A stretch of 64,000 nt of DNA from Kordiimonas sp. SCSIO 12610 (GTDB lineage Bacteria > Pseudomonadota > Alphaproteobacteria > Sphingomonadales > Kordiimonadaceae), in NCBI RefSeq assembly GCF_024398015.1, contig NZ_CP073747.1:2118501-2182500 (forward strand), written 5' to 3'. Below the pieces are notes generated by a model. The model saw only the letters and a list, made by a program, of their open reading frames with translations, did not search any database and was not told the DNA's origin. The translations under genes were made by a program, and so were the position numbers. This document shows, piece after piece, positions 26,917 to 35,368 of the stretch. Positions within the stretch are counted from its first letter, which is position 1, and every line of letters begins with the position of its first letter.

Positions 26917-27910
26917 CTGGCGCCTCGGTGCGCGAATTTTGATCAACAAGTCTTTCAACAATTTTGGTAAGTTGGCCAATCATTTGATGTTGTTGCGTAA
27001 TGATTGTCTCTAACTGATCCAAACGTCCACTAGATTGCCCCTCTGGCAAGTCAACAGTTTGCGTTTCATGACTTGAGGAACTTTGCGTTTCTTCGAAATC
27101 TGTATCGCTACTCATATCAGCGATAACAGCGCGTACAGTTTCACCCGAAATTTCATGCAATTCTTCAAGAGCACCAAAAAGCATAACCCGTGAACACAGG
27201 GTATTCAGTTTGCGCGGTACGCCTGCCGCATAGTCATAAATGGCCGCCACAGCATCAACCGTAAAACCCGGATCTCCCTTCCAGCCGACAAGGGATAATC
27301 TATGTTCAAGATAGTCAGCCAATTCTTCTTTTTCCATTGGCCCCAAATGGTGGGTTGCGATCACACGTTGACGAAGTTGCTCAAGTTCTGGCGAACCAAA
27401 AATAATATCCCGAAATTCAGGCTGACCAACAAGGAAGCTTTGCAGCAATGCATTGTCACCTTCCTGAAAATTTGAAAGCATTCGCATTTCTTCAAGTGCA
27501 GAAATTGATAAATTCTGGGCCTCGTCAACAACAAGTAGAACCCGCTTGCCATTTTTATAATTGTCCCGAAGAAAACGCTCTATCCTGAGCAATAGATGCC
27601 CTTTATCACCCTCAGCACTCAACCCAAATGCAGAGGCCACACCGCGCAACAAACCAATACCACCAAGCTGCGTACTGACAAGCATTGCAGCTACATATTC
27701 GTCGCGGTCCAGCGTATTGAAAAGGTGCCTTAGAAGCGTTGTTTTCCCTGTACCGATATCGCCAGTGACAACAATAAACCCTTCGCCCTGATGAAGGCCA
27801 TAGGTTAAGTAAGCCATCGCTTTTTTGTGTGTACGCGAACTAAAATAAAATTTAGGGTCCGGCGTTAACTGGAAAGGTCGCGCGTTTAAATTATAAAATT
27901 TCTCGTACAT
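26906..27910 (-). CDS. XrtA-associated secretion-type ATPase
   Basis: This 334-residue AAA ATPase resembles ExeA/GspA-type ATPases. The N-terminal FYNLNARPFQLTPDPKFYF is characteristic of the PEP-CTERM locus subfamily. It has Walker A VVTGDIGTGKTTLLRHLF (residues about 47-64), Walker B VLLVVDEAQNLS and a sensor region in LRQRVIATHHLGPM. A charged coiled-coil tail (about 270-334) with many Gln and Ser residues follows. It likely energises or regulates assembly or secretion of the exopolysaccharide. It lies 5 bp after the outer-membrane barrel gene stop and overlaps the deacetylase gene. Confidence 0.9.
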   Translation of the reverse strand: MYEKFYNLNARPFQLTPDPKFYFSSRTHKKAMAYLTYGLHQGEGFIVVTGDIGTGKTTLLRHLFNTLDRDEYVAAMLVSTQLGGIGLLRGVASAFGLSAEGDKGHLLLRIERFLRDNYKNGKRVLLVVDEAQNLSISALEEMRMLSNFQEGDNALLQSFLVGQPEFRDIIFGSPELEQLRQRVIATHHLGPMEKEELADYLEHRLSLVGWKGDPGFTVDAVAAIYDYAAGVPRKLNTLCSRVMLFGALEELHEISGETVRAVIADMSSDTDFEETQSSSSHETQTVDLPEGQSSGRLDQLETIITQQHQMIGQLTKIVERLVDQNSRTEAPDEQ

Positions 27911-27915
27911 GCGCG

Positions 27916-29427
27916 TTAGAACGTCCCTCTGATGAAAGCAGAAACCGCGTTTTCCCGAATATCTTGCCCTGCTTCGTTTGATAACCTGTCAGAGTAATTA
28001 TAAGATACAGAAAGATTAATATGTCGTGAAAGGCGGCGCGTCCAAGAAACCGATCCTAAAATAAAATTATCAACACGCGCGGAATTTTCAAACTCTGTAC
28101 GGCGGTAACTGGCCGCCACCCGAAGGGTTGTCTTGCGATCAAGGTTACGATCATACCCAACAGAACCGCCCAAGGTTCTTGCTGTACCGGTATTATTATC
28201 AAAGGTTCGCCACTCAGCATCGCCAGTAACAAACAATGTTGTCCGTTTTCTGAACCATTCCAAGCGCACACGGCCGAAACGTCTGCGAAAATCAACATCA
28301 GACAAGGTAAAGCTGGGATCAATATTATTCAGCGTACGCCCATTACCGTCAACAATACCGAATTGATTGTTAAAATTAAAGGTGTCCAGATTGTCGTTCA
28401 AAATCAGGCTGTTTGTTGATAATTCGTCAGTATAGCTCGCTTCAATATTCACCCTTTTACTAAGGCGATGAAAGAAACTACCAGATACTGTTGTCCGTTC
28501 ACCGTCCTTACCCGCACGCGCAGTAAGCGTTAATCGGTCGCTTGGTGTCCACAGGAAACCAGAGTTCCAGAAAAAACCGTCATTATCCAATAAGAATATA
28601 TTGAAATCGTTATTTGAAACACCGGCCGATCCAACGAGGGCAAACTCACGCGTTAGCTTATAGGTCAGGTCAACGCCAGCACGGTCGTCCCGAAAACTTC
28701 CGGCTTCGTCGATTGATCTTGAAACCCGCCGAGCATTTGCAAACAATTGCCACCGTAGATTACTAAATCGGTCGCCAGAGTCTACCAGTGCCGTCACTTC
28801 ATGCGAAACAGAGTCAGAGAAGAAAGTGCTGAGGTTTTCATTATCCAGGTCATCAGCGGGGCTAAATGTTAACCCCAACTCATAACCGATTGACCAATTG
28901 GCAACATTGTTAAATCGGCCCTGAAGACGCGCTTCCCCCGTATAGGTTTGCACGACTTGTCGGTTCGCACTTCTGTTCGCAATATTACCCGAAAATCCTT
29001 CTTCACGGTCAAGGAACGTTTCCTGAATAGTCGCCCGCCCTGACAGGAAAAAATGATCCCTGACCACCTCGGCATTCGCCAAACCAAAGAGATTGTGTCG
29101 AATATCAGTATCGCCATCGTTCAGGAACCAAAGAAAATCTGCTGAATAATCAAGGGAGCCCTCGAAACGGCGGCCATTACCGCGAAGGTTAATACCCGGT
29201 GAGGCACGAAGTACTAAATCGCTAACCCGATCATTTTCCTGAAGGTTTACATTATCAGAGAAGGTTGCACCAACTTCAAGGCGGGGTTCAATCGCATAAT
29301 CCTGCTGACGTTTCGTATCATCGTCATCTTGCGACCATACAGATTGAGACGCACCAAGACAGGCAAGCAAAACACAGCTTTGCTTCAGATAGCTAGAGAA
29401 TCGGCAATTCCTGCTTTCCTTCTGCAC
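27916..29427 (-). CDS. PEP-CTERM/XrtA-system outer-membrane beta-barrel protein (TIGR03016 type)
   Basis: This 503-residue protein has a signal peptide (SCVLLACLGASQSVWSQ, cleavage after WSQ) and a repetitive pattern of alternating hydrophobic/polar strands ending in phenylalanine (ENAVSAFIRGTF), as in outer-membrane barrels. Segments such as LRASPGINLRGNGRRFEGSL and VSYNYSDRLSNEAGQ match the exosortase-associated barrel family, which may act as a polysaccharide secretin or export channel. The start is a GTG at 29427, 3 bp after the tyrosine-kinase gene stop, with no strong ribosome site, so it probably relies on coupling. Confidence 0.87.
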   Translation of the reverse strand: MQKESRNCRFSSYLKQSCVLLACLGASQSVWSQDDDDTKRQQDYAIEPRLEVGATFSDNVNLQENDRVSDLVLRASPGINLRGNGRRFEGSLDYSADFLWFLNDGDTDIRHNLFGLANAEVVRDHFFLSGRATIQETFLDREEGFSGNIANRSANRQVVQTYTGEARLQGRFNNVANWSIGYELGLTFSPADDLDNENLSTFFSDSVSHEVTALVDSGDRFSNLRWQLFANARRVSRSIDEAGSFRDDRAGVDLTYKLTREFALVGSAGVSNNDFNIFLLDNDGFFWNSGFLWTPSDRLTLTARAGKDGERTTVSGSFFHRLSKRVNIEASYTDELSTNSLILNDNLDTFNFNNQFGIVDGNGRTLNNIDPSFTLSDVDFRRRFGRVRLEWFRKRTTLFVTGDAEWRTFDNNTGTARTLGGSVGYDRNLDRKTTLRVAASYRRTEFENSARVDNFILGSVSWTRRLSRHINLSVSYNYSDRLSNEAGQDIRENAVSAFIRGTF

Positions 29428-29430
29428 GGG

Positions 29431-30483
29431 TTATCTACCACCATATCCATAGTAGGACGCGAATTTTTTATTGCTGCCGCTATAATGGGTTTTATTCAAA
29501 ACCAGATTAATGTTTTCACAAGCACTGATCATATTCAGGCTCTCTTTAATCTGTGGTTCTGTTGTTTTCTCAGCTTCAATTACGAATACGGTTTGTCCCA
29601 TATAAAGCGCTAACACTGACGCGGCGGAGCTTGCGAGAACCGGCGGACTATCAAAAATAATGATCCGATCATTATACCGGCTGGATAACTCATTCACCAT
29701 TTTTTCCATGCGGTCACTGGCAAGAAGTTCTGTCGTTAAGTTGTGTTGGCGCCCCGCTGGTAGAAGCACAAGATTTGGAATACTGGTTCTTACCAAGCAG
29801 TCACCAAGGTCTACTTCCTTGTCAGCAACTGCATCCATAAGCCCTTTTCCGCCGGCAACCCCTAACCTGTTCAACACTTCAGGTTTGGAGAAATCAGCAT
29901 CAACCAAAAGAACTGTAACATCCTGTTCGGTTGCAATCGATAGTGCCAAATTAATCGCCGAGAAGGTTTTTCCTTCACCAGGGCTTGAACTGGTCACAAG
30001 AACAATATTGCTATTTTTCTTGTCCTCGTTTCCTTTTGCAAAAGCGTTTAACAAAATGCTGCGCTTAATAATCCTGAATTCTTCCGACATTAGGTTGGGT
30101 GGCATATCAGGTGTGATAAAACCAGCGTCCCTTAGGGCCAGAAGGTCGATATCTTGCGCCTTTGATTTTGCCTGATCGTTAGAACTCTTTTGAGGATCAG
30201 CTTCGGCCTTTTGGGCAGTTTTGTCTTTGGTTACTGCATCATTATCGACATCAGATGCATCATCAGCATTTTCATCAGGCTGCGGTGAAACTTGCTGAGC
30301 GTTTTTGGCACCTGACCCACTTAAACCACGAAACGATGATAAATCGTCATTTGTATTTGCATCTGTCGATAAAGCACTAGGGTCTGGCTTCTCGCTAACC
30401 TGTTTGAGAGACGATGGTTTCTCCAGGTTTTCTGCTGCACGTTCAAGGAGTGATGCTTTCTTTTCTTCTCGCTTATCAGTCAT
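29431..30483 (-). CDS. XrtA-associated tyrosine autokinase
   Basis: This 350-residue BY-kinase catalytic protein has a Ser/Asp/Lys-rich acidic N-terminal half (about 1-120), then Walker A in SSPGEGKTFSAINLALSIA, Walker A' in VLLVDADFSKPEV and Walker B in RIIIFDSPPVLA. The C-terminal tail is short and rich in Tyr and Gly, ending YYGYGGR, which would be the autophosphorylation cluster. With the separate Wzz-like protein upstream it forms the usual BY-kinase pair that controls chain length and export of the exopolysaccharide. The ATG at 30483 has GGGGA 6 nt upstream. Confidence 0.92.
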   Translation of the reverse strand: MTDKREEKKASLLERAAENLEKPSSLKQVSEKPDPSALSTDANTNDDLSSFRGLSGSGAKNAQQVSPQPDENADDASDVDNDAVTKDKTAQKAEADPQKSSNDQAKSKAQDIDLLALRDAGFITPDMPPNLMSEEFRIIKRSILLNAFAKGNEDKKNSNIVLVTSSSPGEGKTFSAINLALSIATEQDVTVLLVDADFSKPEVLNRLGVAGGKGLMDAVADKEVDLGDCLVRTSIPNLVLLPAGRQHNLTTELLASDRMEKMVNELSSRYNDRIIIFDSPPVLASSAASVLALYMGQTVFVIEAEKTTEPQIKESLNMISACENINLVLNKTHYSGSNKKFASYYGYGGR

Positions 30484-30496
30484 GAATGATCCCCAC

Positions 30497-32125
30497 TTAT
30501 CCTAAACTCGGACCGCCGAGAAAATCGAATGCCAAAAGAGCCGCAAAAGTTCCAAACAAGAGCAAACTCGTCCCGACGAAGAAAACCAGTTCAATACTAC
30601 GTTTGCGATTTTCCTCATCACTAAGCGTTTTTGTGACATTGCCTAACACTGGCAAATCAAATTGTGCACGCAATTGTTCAACAGTGATAATCACTGGCCT
30701 CAACTGCGACATCATGAAGGCGACACCAATACCCGCAACGATACCGCCCAAAAGACTACCCACCATATAAAGAAGCCTTGGCGGGCCGCTTGGCCTCGAT
30801 GGGCGTGTTGGTTCTTCAACAACGTTTAAGGCAACCGCATCACCAGAGTTTTCAACACCACGGCGGATTTCCAAATCCTGCTGCTGATTGACAAATTCAT
30901 TATACTGTTGACGAATAGAATTATAATCACGGCTTAAGCGTTGTTCTTCCGCTTCAATTTCCGGCACACGTTTCGCTTTTTCTTCCATTTGTGCGATCAA
31001 TTCGCTTTGATCATCCCGGCGTTTTTCCAAGGCAGCGATCTCTGTTTTCTTGGTAATTAACTCAAGGCTTAGGCTTTCATAAAGCTTATTGGGGACTTCA
31101 ATGGTCAAATTGGATTTCGCACCTGTTTCAGCAGTATTTTTCAATTCTTCTTCAACCGCACGGCGCTGTTCTTCGTATTGCTCTTTCAAGGTAGATATCT
31201 GACGCGTCACATTTACAACATCAGGGTGACGGTCAGTATAGCCAATCGACTTATAATCATCATATCGCTTCTCAAGCTCAGCAATACGTTCTTCAAGCGG
31301 GTCGCGTGCCGCACTGTTGCCGCCATTTCTCGCGGAAATTGGTTCACGCAACGTTGGGGGAACGCTGCTTCTTTGTTCATCCAACGCGTCAATCGTCGCA
31401 TTCAATTCTGAAATCGCATTCAAAGTCAGCTTTAAATTATTTTTACTGTCTTCCAACCTCGAAAGGAAACTTCCCTGACCACCCAAAAATTCAAGATTGT
31501 CTTGTTTGAAGGCTGCATGTCGACGCTCGGATTCTTCAAGTCGTTTTTGATATTCCTCGACCCTTTCGGCGATAAAGCCCTCCGCACTTGCTGTCTGCAA
31601 AAGGCCCTCTTCCGAATTCCGTTCAAGGAAATAAGAAACCAAGTTCACAACAACCAACCGTGCAACATCAGCCCGCTCACGGTCATTCAATCGTGGCTCA
31701 TCGATCTCAAACTGGATACGGAACAAACCACCTTCCAAAGAGCTCACCCTAATGTTTTGACGCAAGTAAGCGATTAACTCGTCTTTCTCGACTTCCGTTG
31801 TCGCCAACTTTTCCAAACTGAGGATACGTTGAATAATTTTCTCAAGGTTGTTGCGCGTAACCAAGGTTCTGCGAACGACATCAACTTGTCTCGTAACATC
31901 AACATCAATTCCCAGATTGCGCGCAATTGAAGGCAATAGTGTTTCTGCGTCAACAAAAATACGTGCATAAGATTGGTACTTATATGGCATCGCGAGCACA
32001 ATCGCCCAACCTAGCAAGCAAATGATCCATGCAGTCACTAACATCCACCAACGCTTACGCCAAATGCCGTAGGCAGCGGCTGTTAATCGCTGTGTTAATT
32101 CATGTATGCCAAGGGAAGTTGCCAT
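30497..32125 (-). CDS. XrtA-system polysaccharide chain-length determinant (Wzz-like)
   Basis: This 542-residue inner-membrane protein has two transmembrane anchors, one near residue 30 (WWMLVTAWIICLLGWAIVLA) and one near the C-terminus (ELVFFVGTSLLLFGTFAALL), and a third weaker segment near 450. Between them lies a long periplasmic coiled coil (about 170-420) rich in Glu, Gln and Lys. The YKYQSYARIFVDAETLLPS segment after the first helix is typical of the PEP-CTERM chain-length family. It works with the tyrosine kinase downstream and the export lipoprotein upstream to build the polymer export machine. Confidence 0.92.
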   Translation of the reverse strand: MATSLGIHELTQRLTAAAYGIWRKRWWMLVTAWIICLLGWAIVLAMPYKYQSYARIFVDAETLLPSIARNLGIDVDVTRQVDVVRRTLVTRNNLEKIIQRILSLEKLATTEVEKDELIAYLRQNIRVSSLEGGLFRIQFEIDEPRLNDRERADVARLVVVNLVSYFLERNSEEGLLQTASAEGFIAERVEEYQKRLEESERRHAAFKQDNLEFLGGQGSFLSRLEDSKNNLKLTLNAISELNATIDALDEQRSSVPPTLREPISARNGGNSAARDPLEERIAELEKRYDDYKSIGYTDRHPDVVNVTRQISTLKEQYEEQRRAVEEELKNTAETGAKSNLTIEVPNKLYESLSLELITKKTEIAALEKRRDDQSELIAQMEEKAKRVPEIEAEEQRLSRDYNSIRQQYNEFVNQQQDLEIRRGVENSGDAVALNVVEEPTRPSRPSGPPRLLYMVGSLLGGIVAGIGVAFMMSQLRPVIITVEQLRAQFDLPVLGNVTKTLSDEENRKRSIELVFFVGTSLLLFGTFAALLAFDFLGGPSLG

Positions 32126-32163
32126 TATTCTACACTATCACCAAATCAACAAAACTGTTGGGT

Positions 32164-32823
32164 TTAAAAAATACTCTCTGGAATAATGAGAACATCGCCT
32201 GGAAGAATTTTAACGTTCGAACGAATATCGCCGTCCTTTATCAAGGATTCGATCCGAACCGAATATTCCTTCTGCTGACCATTTTCAAAGCGTACCAAAG
32301 TCGCCCTGTCGCCAGCTGCGAACTCGGTCAAGCCACCGACATCGATCATTACATCCAAGAGCGTCATATTTGCACGGTAAGCTATTGACTGCGGGTTGGT
32401 CGCTTCACCAACTACACGCACCTGCTGTGAGAACGGCCCAACAAATCCGCGAACAATCACGGTTACAATTGGTTGCTGCAAATAGTCAGCAAGTTTTGCT
32501 TCAATATCACGCGCAAGCTGACTTGGTGTTTTACCTGTTGCTGGCAAATCCTCCACAAGCGGCATTGAAAAGCGACCATCGGGCCTCACTGTGATGCCGA
32601 GTGAAAGCTCAGGGTTACGCCATACGAAAATTTCAAGGTCATCACGTGGACCAATTAAATAATTTTCGCCAGGTCCTTCCTCAGGTGGAACAAAAGGTGC
32701 AGGAGGAAGTTCAGGATATCCAGAACCACATGCTGCAACGATAAACGATGAAATCATCAGCGCAGTAACAGTCTTAAAATATCGTTTTGACTTTCGAACC
32801 AAATACATGATTGAAAACTTCAT
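32164..32823 (-). CDS. XrtA/PEP-CTERM-associated polysaccharide export lipoprotein (Wza-like)
   Basis: This 219-residue outer-membrane lipoprotein has a signal sequence and lipobox (IVAACGSGYP, with Cys about residue 32). It then has a polysaccharide-export domain (YLIGPRDDLEIFVWRNPELS and VRPDGRFSMPLVEDLPATG) and a SLBB-like domain (VRVVGEATNPQSIAYRANMT). It probably forms the export channel with the outer-membrane barrel. The ATG at 32823 is preceded by a near-perfect GGAGG ribosome site. It is the first gene of the operon running down to the amidotransferase at 20328. Confidence 0.92.
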   Translation of the reverse strand: MKFSIMYLVRKSKRYFKTVTALMISSFIVAACGSGYPELPPAPFVPPEEGPGENYLIGPRDDLEIFVWRNPELSLGITVRPDGRFSMPLVEDLPATGKTPSQLARDIEAKLADYLQQPIVTVIVRGFVGPFSQQVRVVGEATNPQSIAYRANMTLLDVMIDVGGLTEFAAGDRATLVRFENGQQKEYSVRIESLIKDGDIRSNVKILPGDVLIIPESIF

Positions 32824-33016
32824 CTAATCCTCCAATTTCACCGCCCGGATGAAACTCTTTTATTCGTTACAATAAACTCATAAAATCTAATATAAATAAA
32901 AACTTGATACTAATTTATTAACAAAATTACATACAATTTTAATCAATATAAGACACTTTACAACTAACAATCTTCAGATCGTTATTCAGTGACCTATATG
33001 ACTGCTAAACGCTGCG

Positions 33017-33154
33017 TTAAAATCGTTCAGCATTCTTGCGTTGCTTTTTGATTTCATCTGTATGGAATTCTAAGTGATCGTCAAATTTAAGGCTATAAAC
33101 AATCACAAAAATAATCAGCAAACAGAAACCAATATAGTATAGTGTTTCAAGCAT
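33017..33154 (-). CDS. Small single-span membrane peptide (45 residues)
   Basis: I do not recognise this family. The frame starts at the ATG at 33154, 25 bp after the galE stop, and runs to a TAA at 33017. The N-terminal half (YYIGFCLLIIFVIVYSL) is a clear transmembrane segment, and the tail is charged (KFDDHLEFHTDEIKKQRKN). A purine-rich AAGGAG stands 14 nt upstream, with AGAG closer. Its position between galE and the export operon suggests a small membrane regulator or accessory protein of the exopolysaccharide machine. Its short length keeps confidence modest. Confidence 0.42.
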   Translation of the reverse strand: MLETLYYIGFCLLIIFVIVYSLKFDDHLEFHTDEIKKQRKNAERF

Positions 33155-33179
33155 ACTCTAACTCTTGGCTCCTTTATTA

Positions 33180-34172
33180 TCATTTCGTCTTAACAGAAAC
33201 TGAACGATACCAACGATATGCTGTTTCGATGATATCTTCCAGATTATTATACTTTGGCGACCAATTAAGCGTTTCTTTTAATTTGGCTGTATCCGCCGTA
33301 ACCGAAGCGGGGTCACCCTTTCGCCTCTTACCAACGGACACCATAAGCTTATTCCCCGTTACGTTTTCAACTGCATGAATAATATCAAAAACGCTATACC
33401 CTTGGCCGTAGCCCAAATTCAACGTATGTGAAGCGCCTGTATCCAATATATTTTTCAGCGTCGCAACGTGCGCGTCAGCCAGATCATTCACACTAATATA
33501 ATCCCTGACACCACTGCCGTCCTTCGTACCAAAATCATCACCAAAAACGACTAGGGGTGTTTCATTTTCCAAGGCATGAAAACAACGGGCAATCAGATGC
33601 TTGGCATTAACGTTCATTGAACCATGCCGCATATCAGCGTCTGCGCCAGCAACATTAAAATATCGCAGTATTCCGCATGGCATTTGCGCGCTATCGCATG
33701 AATTACGTATAATATTTTCCGCGAAAAGTTTTGACTGACCATAAGGATTGATAGGGCTGCATCGCATGTCCTCACGCGCCGCATGTTCAATATTCCCATA
33801 TACCGCCGCTGTTGAAGAGAAAATAAAACCACGAATTCCCACCGCAACAGCAACATCCAATAACGTGTTTGTCGCAATTAGATTATTATCATAATACTCA
33901 AACGGCTCTTTTATGGACGCATCGACCTCAATCGACGCTGCAAAATGCATAACAGCATTAATCTCATTCTCAAGGAATATCGTTTTTAGTAGCGATCTAT
34001 CCTGAACCTTACCTTCATAGAATCTGGTATTAGAGTGGAAGCTCGCCCGTTGCCCTGTTGACAAATCATCGAGAACTATAACCGAATAGCCACTATCGAG
34101 AAGAGCAAGCACAGTTTGGCCCCCTATATATCCAGCGCCGCCGGTGACTAATATTGCAGGCATTTTCCCCAT
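33180..34172 (-). CDS. galE: UDP-glucose 4-epimerase
   Basis: This 330-residue short-chain dehydrogenase of the extended type interconverts UDP-glucose and UDP-galactose. NAD-binding glycines are seen in LVTGGAGYIGGQTVL (residues 7-21). The catalytic Ser region is in FIFSSTAAVYGN and the YxxxK pair in NPYGQSKLFAEN. The C-terminal part with VGKRRKGDPASVTADT resembles GalE substrate-binding loops. It supplies UDP-galactose for the exopolysaccharide. Only 1 bp separates it from the upstream glycosyltransferase gene. It is not a core gene of exosortase loci, so it may reflect the local polymer composition. Confidence 0.93.
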   Translation of the reverse strand: MGKMPAILVTGGAGYIGGQTVLALLDSGYSVIVLDDLSTGQRASFHSNTRFYEGKVQDRSLLKTIFLENEINAVMHFAASIEVDASIKEPFEYYDNNLIATNTLLDVAVAVGIRGFIFSSTAAVYGNIEHAAREDMRCSPINPYGQSKLFAENIIRNSCDSAQMPCGILRYFNVAGADADMRHGSMNVNAKHLIARCFHALENETPLVVFGDDFGTKDGSGVRDYISVNDLADAHVATLKNILDTGASHTLNLGYGQGYSVFDIIHAVENVTGNKLMVSVGKRRKGDPASVTADTAKLKETLNWSPKYNNLEDIIETAYRWYRSVSVKTK

Positions 34173-34173
34173 T

Positions 34174-35358
34174 TTAGCTCACAGCATCCCTGAATATTTC
34201 ATATTGTCCAAGCGATGTTGCATCCCAAGAGTATTTACATGCATGTTCGCGAACCAAATTTCGATCAACATTGCTGGATAACAAACTTTGAACCGACTGT
34301 GCGATGACCATTGGGTCATCACCTTCGACAATGCGGCCAACATTCTGGTTAGTCACAATATCCCCAGCTGCCCCCACATCACGTGTGACGACGGGAGTTC
34401 CGCAAGCCTGCGCTTCCAGAAGGACATTCGCCCACCCTTCCCGGTCAGATGGCAATAGTAATACATCCGCAGAGCTGTAATATTTCGCCATCTCTTCTGG
34501 CTTTTTTTGCCCCAAGAACACGGCTCGGTTCATGATACCTAACGCATTAGCCTGTTGTTCCAGCTTGTCTCGCTCCGGGCCCTCACCGACAATAAGTGTC
34601 GTCAAATCTGGAATTTTCAGTGTAACTTCCAAGACAATATCGAGGCGCTTGCGCGCGATCAACCACCCCGCATAAATCATAGTGTTACCAGTGAGGTTCA
34701 GGTCATTTCTAATCTTATCGCGTTCCTGTGGGAAAAAACGGTCGGTATCCACCCCATTTCTAAGCACAGTTATTTTTTCAGGGTCTGCACCCTGCTGTAT
34801 CAGTTCCTCCCTTAAGGAGCTACTAACGGTGATTGTCTTGTATGATTTATCGATCGCTTCAAGAATTTGCTGGCGGGCAACAGGGTCTTGCCGGGCAATT
34901 TGGGTTACATCGCTGCCGCGCGCGGTCAACGTAAACGGCTTACCCAAGGTTTCAGCTAATTTCATCGCCGCTACACCGTCAGGGTATAAATAGTGCGCAT
35001 CAATTATATCAAAATCAAACCCGTCTGAGATCAGTGTTTCTAACCTACTGATTGCGGATTTATAGAGTGCGGTTGGATTAAACCGCTCACCCAGTTTTGG
35101 TATCGTTAAGAACCGTGGATGATAGATATCAATATCATGTCTTAACTCCCGTTTTGGGACGGCACCAGCACGACCGTAGCGGCCAAATATTTTATTCTTA
35201 AATGGAAAATATGGAACGGGCGCAACCACCTTGGCTTCGACATTCTCGGTCGCTACCAAATGCCTTAACCTGTTTTCTACAAAAATACCTAATGTTGGCT
35301 CATATTGATGCGGAAATAAACTCGAAAACAGCAATATTTTTATATTCTTATTATCCAC
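34174..35358 (-). CDS. Glycosyltransferase family 4 protein
   Basis: This 394-residue GT-B retaining glycosyltransferase has the N-terminal donor/acceptor half starting ILLFSSLFPHQYEPTLGIFV and FDIIDAHYLYPDGVAAMKLA. The C-terminal half carries ITVLRNGVDTDRFFPQ, LIVGEGPERDKLEQQA and the EX7E-like motif LLPSDREGWANVLLEAQACG. It probably adds one sugar to the lipid-linked repeat unit. It sits between prsT and galE in the same direction with short gaps (10 and 1 bp), so it belongs to the same transcript. Confidence 0.9.
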   Translation of the reverse strand: MDNKNIKILLFSSLFPHQYEPTLGIFVENRLRHLVATENVEAKVVAPVPYFPFKNKIFGRYGRAGAVPKRELRHDIDIYHPRFLTIPKLGERFNPTALYKSAISRLETLISDGFDFDIIDAHYLYPDGVAAMKLAETLGKPFTLTARGSDVTQIARQDPVARQQILEAIDKSYKTITVSSSLREELIQQGADPEKITVLRNGVDTDRFFPQERDKIRNDLNLTGNTMIYAGWLIARKRLDIVLEVTLKIPDLTTLIVGEGPERDKLEQQANALGIMNRAVFLGQKKPEEMAKYYSSADVLLLPSDREGWANVLLEAQACGTPVVTRDVGAAGDIVTNQNVGRIVEGDDPMVIAQSVQSLLSSNVDRNLVREHACKYSWDATSLGQYEIFRDAVS

Positions 35359-35368
35359 TTCTAATGCA

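Noticed and set aside
32824-33016. RNA gene or riboswitch upstream of the export lipoprotein
   Set aside because: AT-rich with no stable long stem or conserved motif; it is more likely a promoter region.
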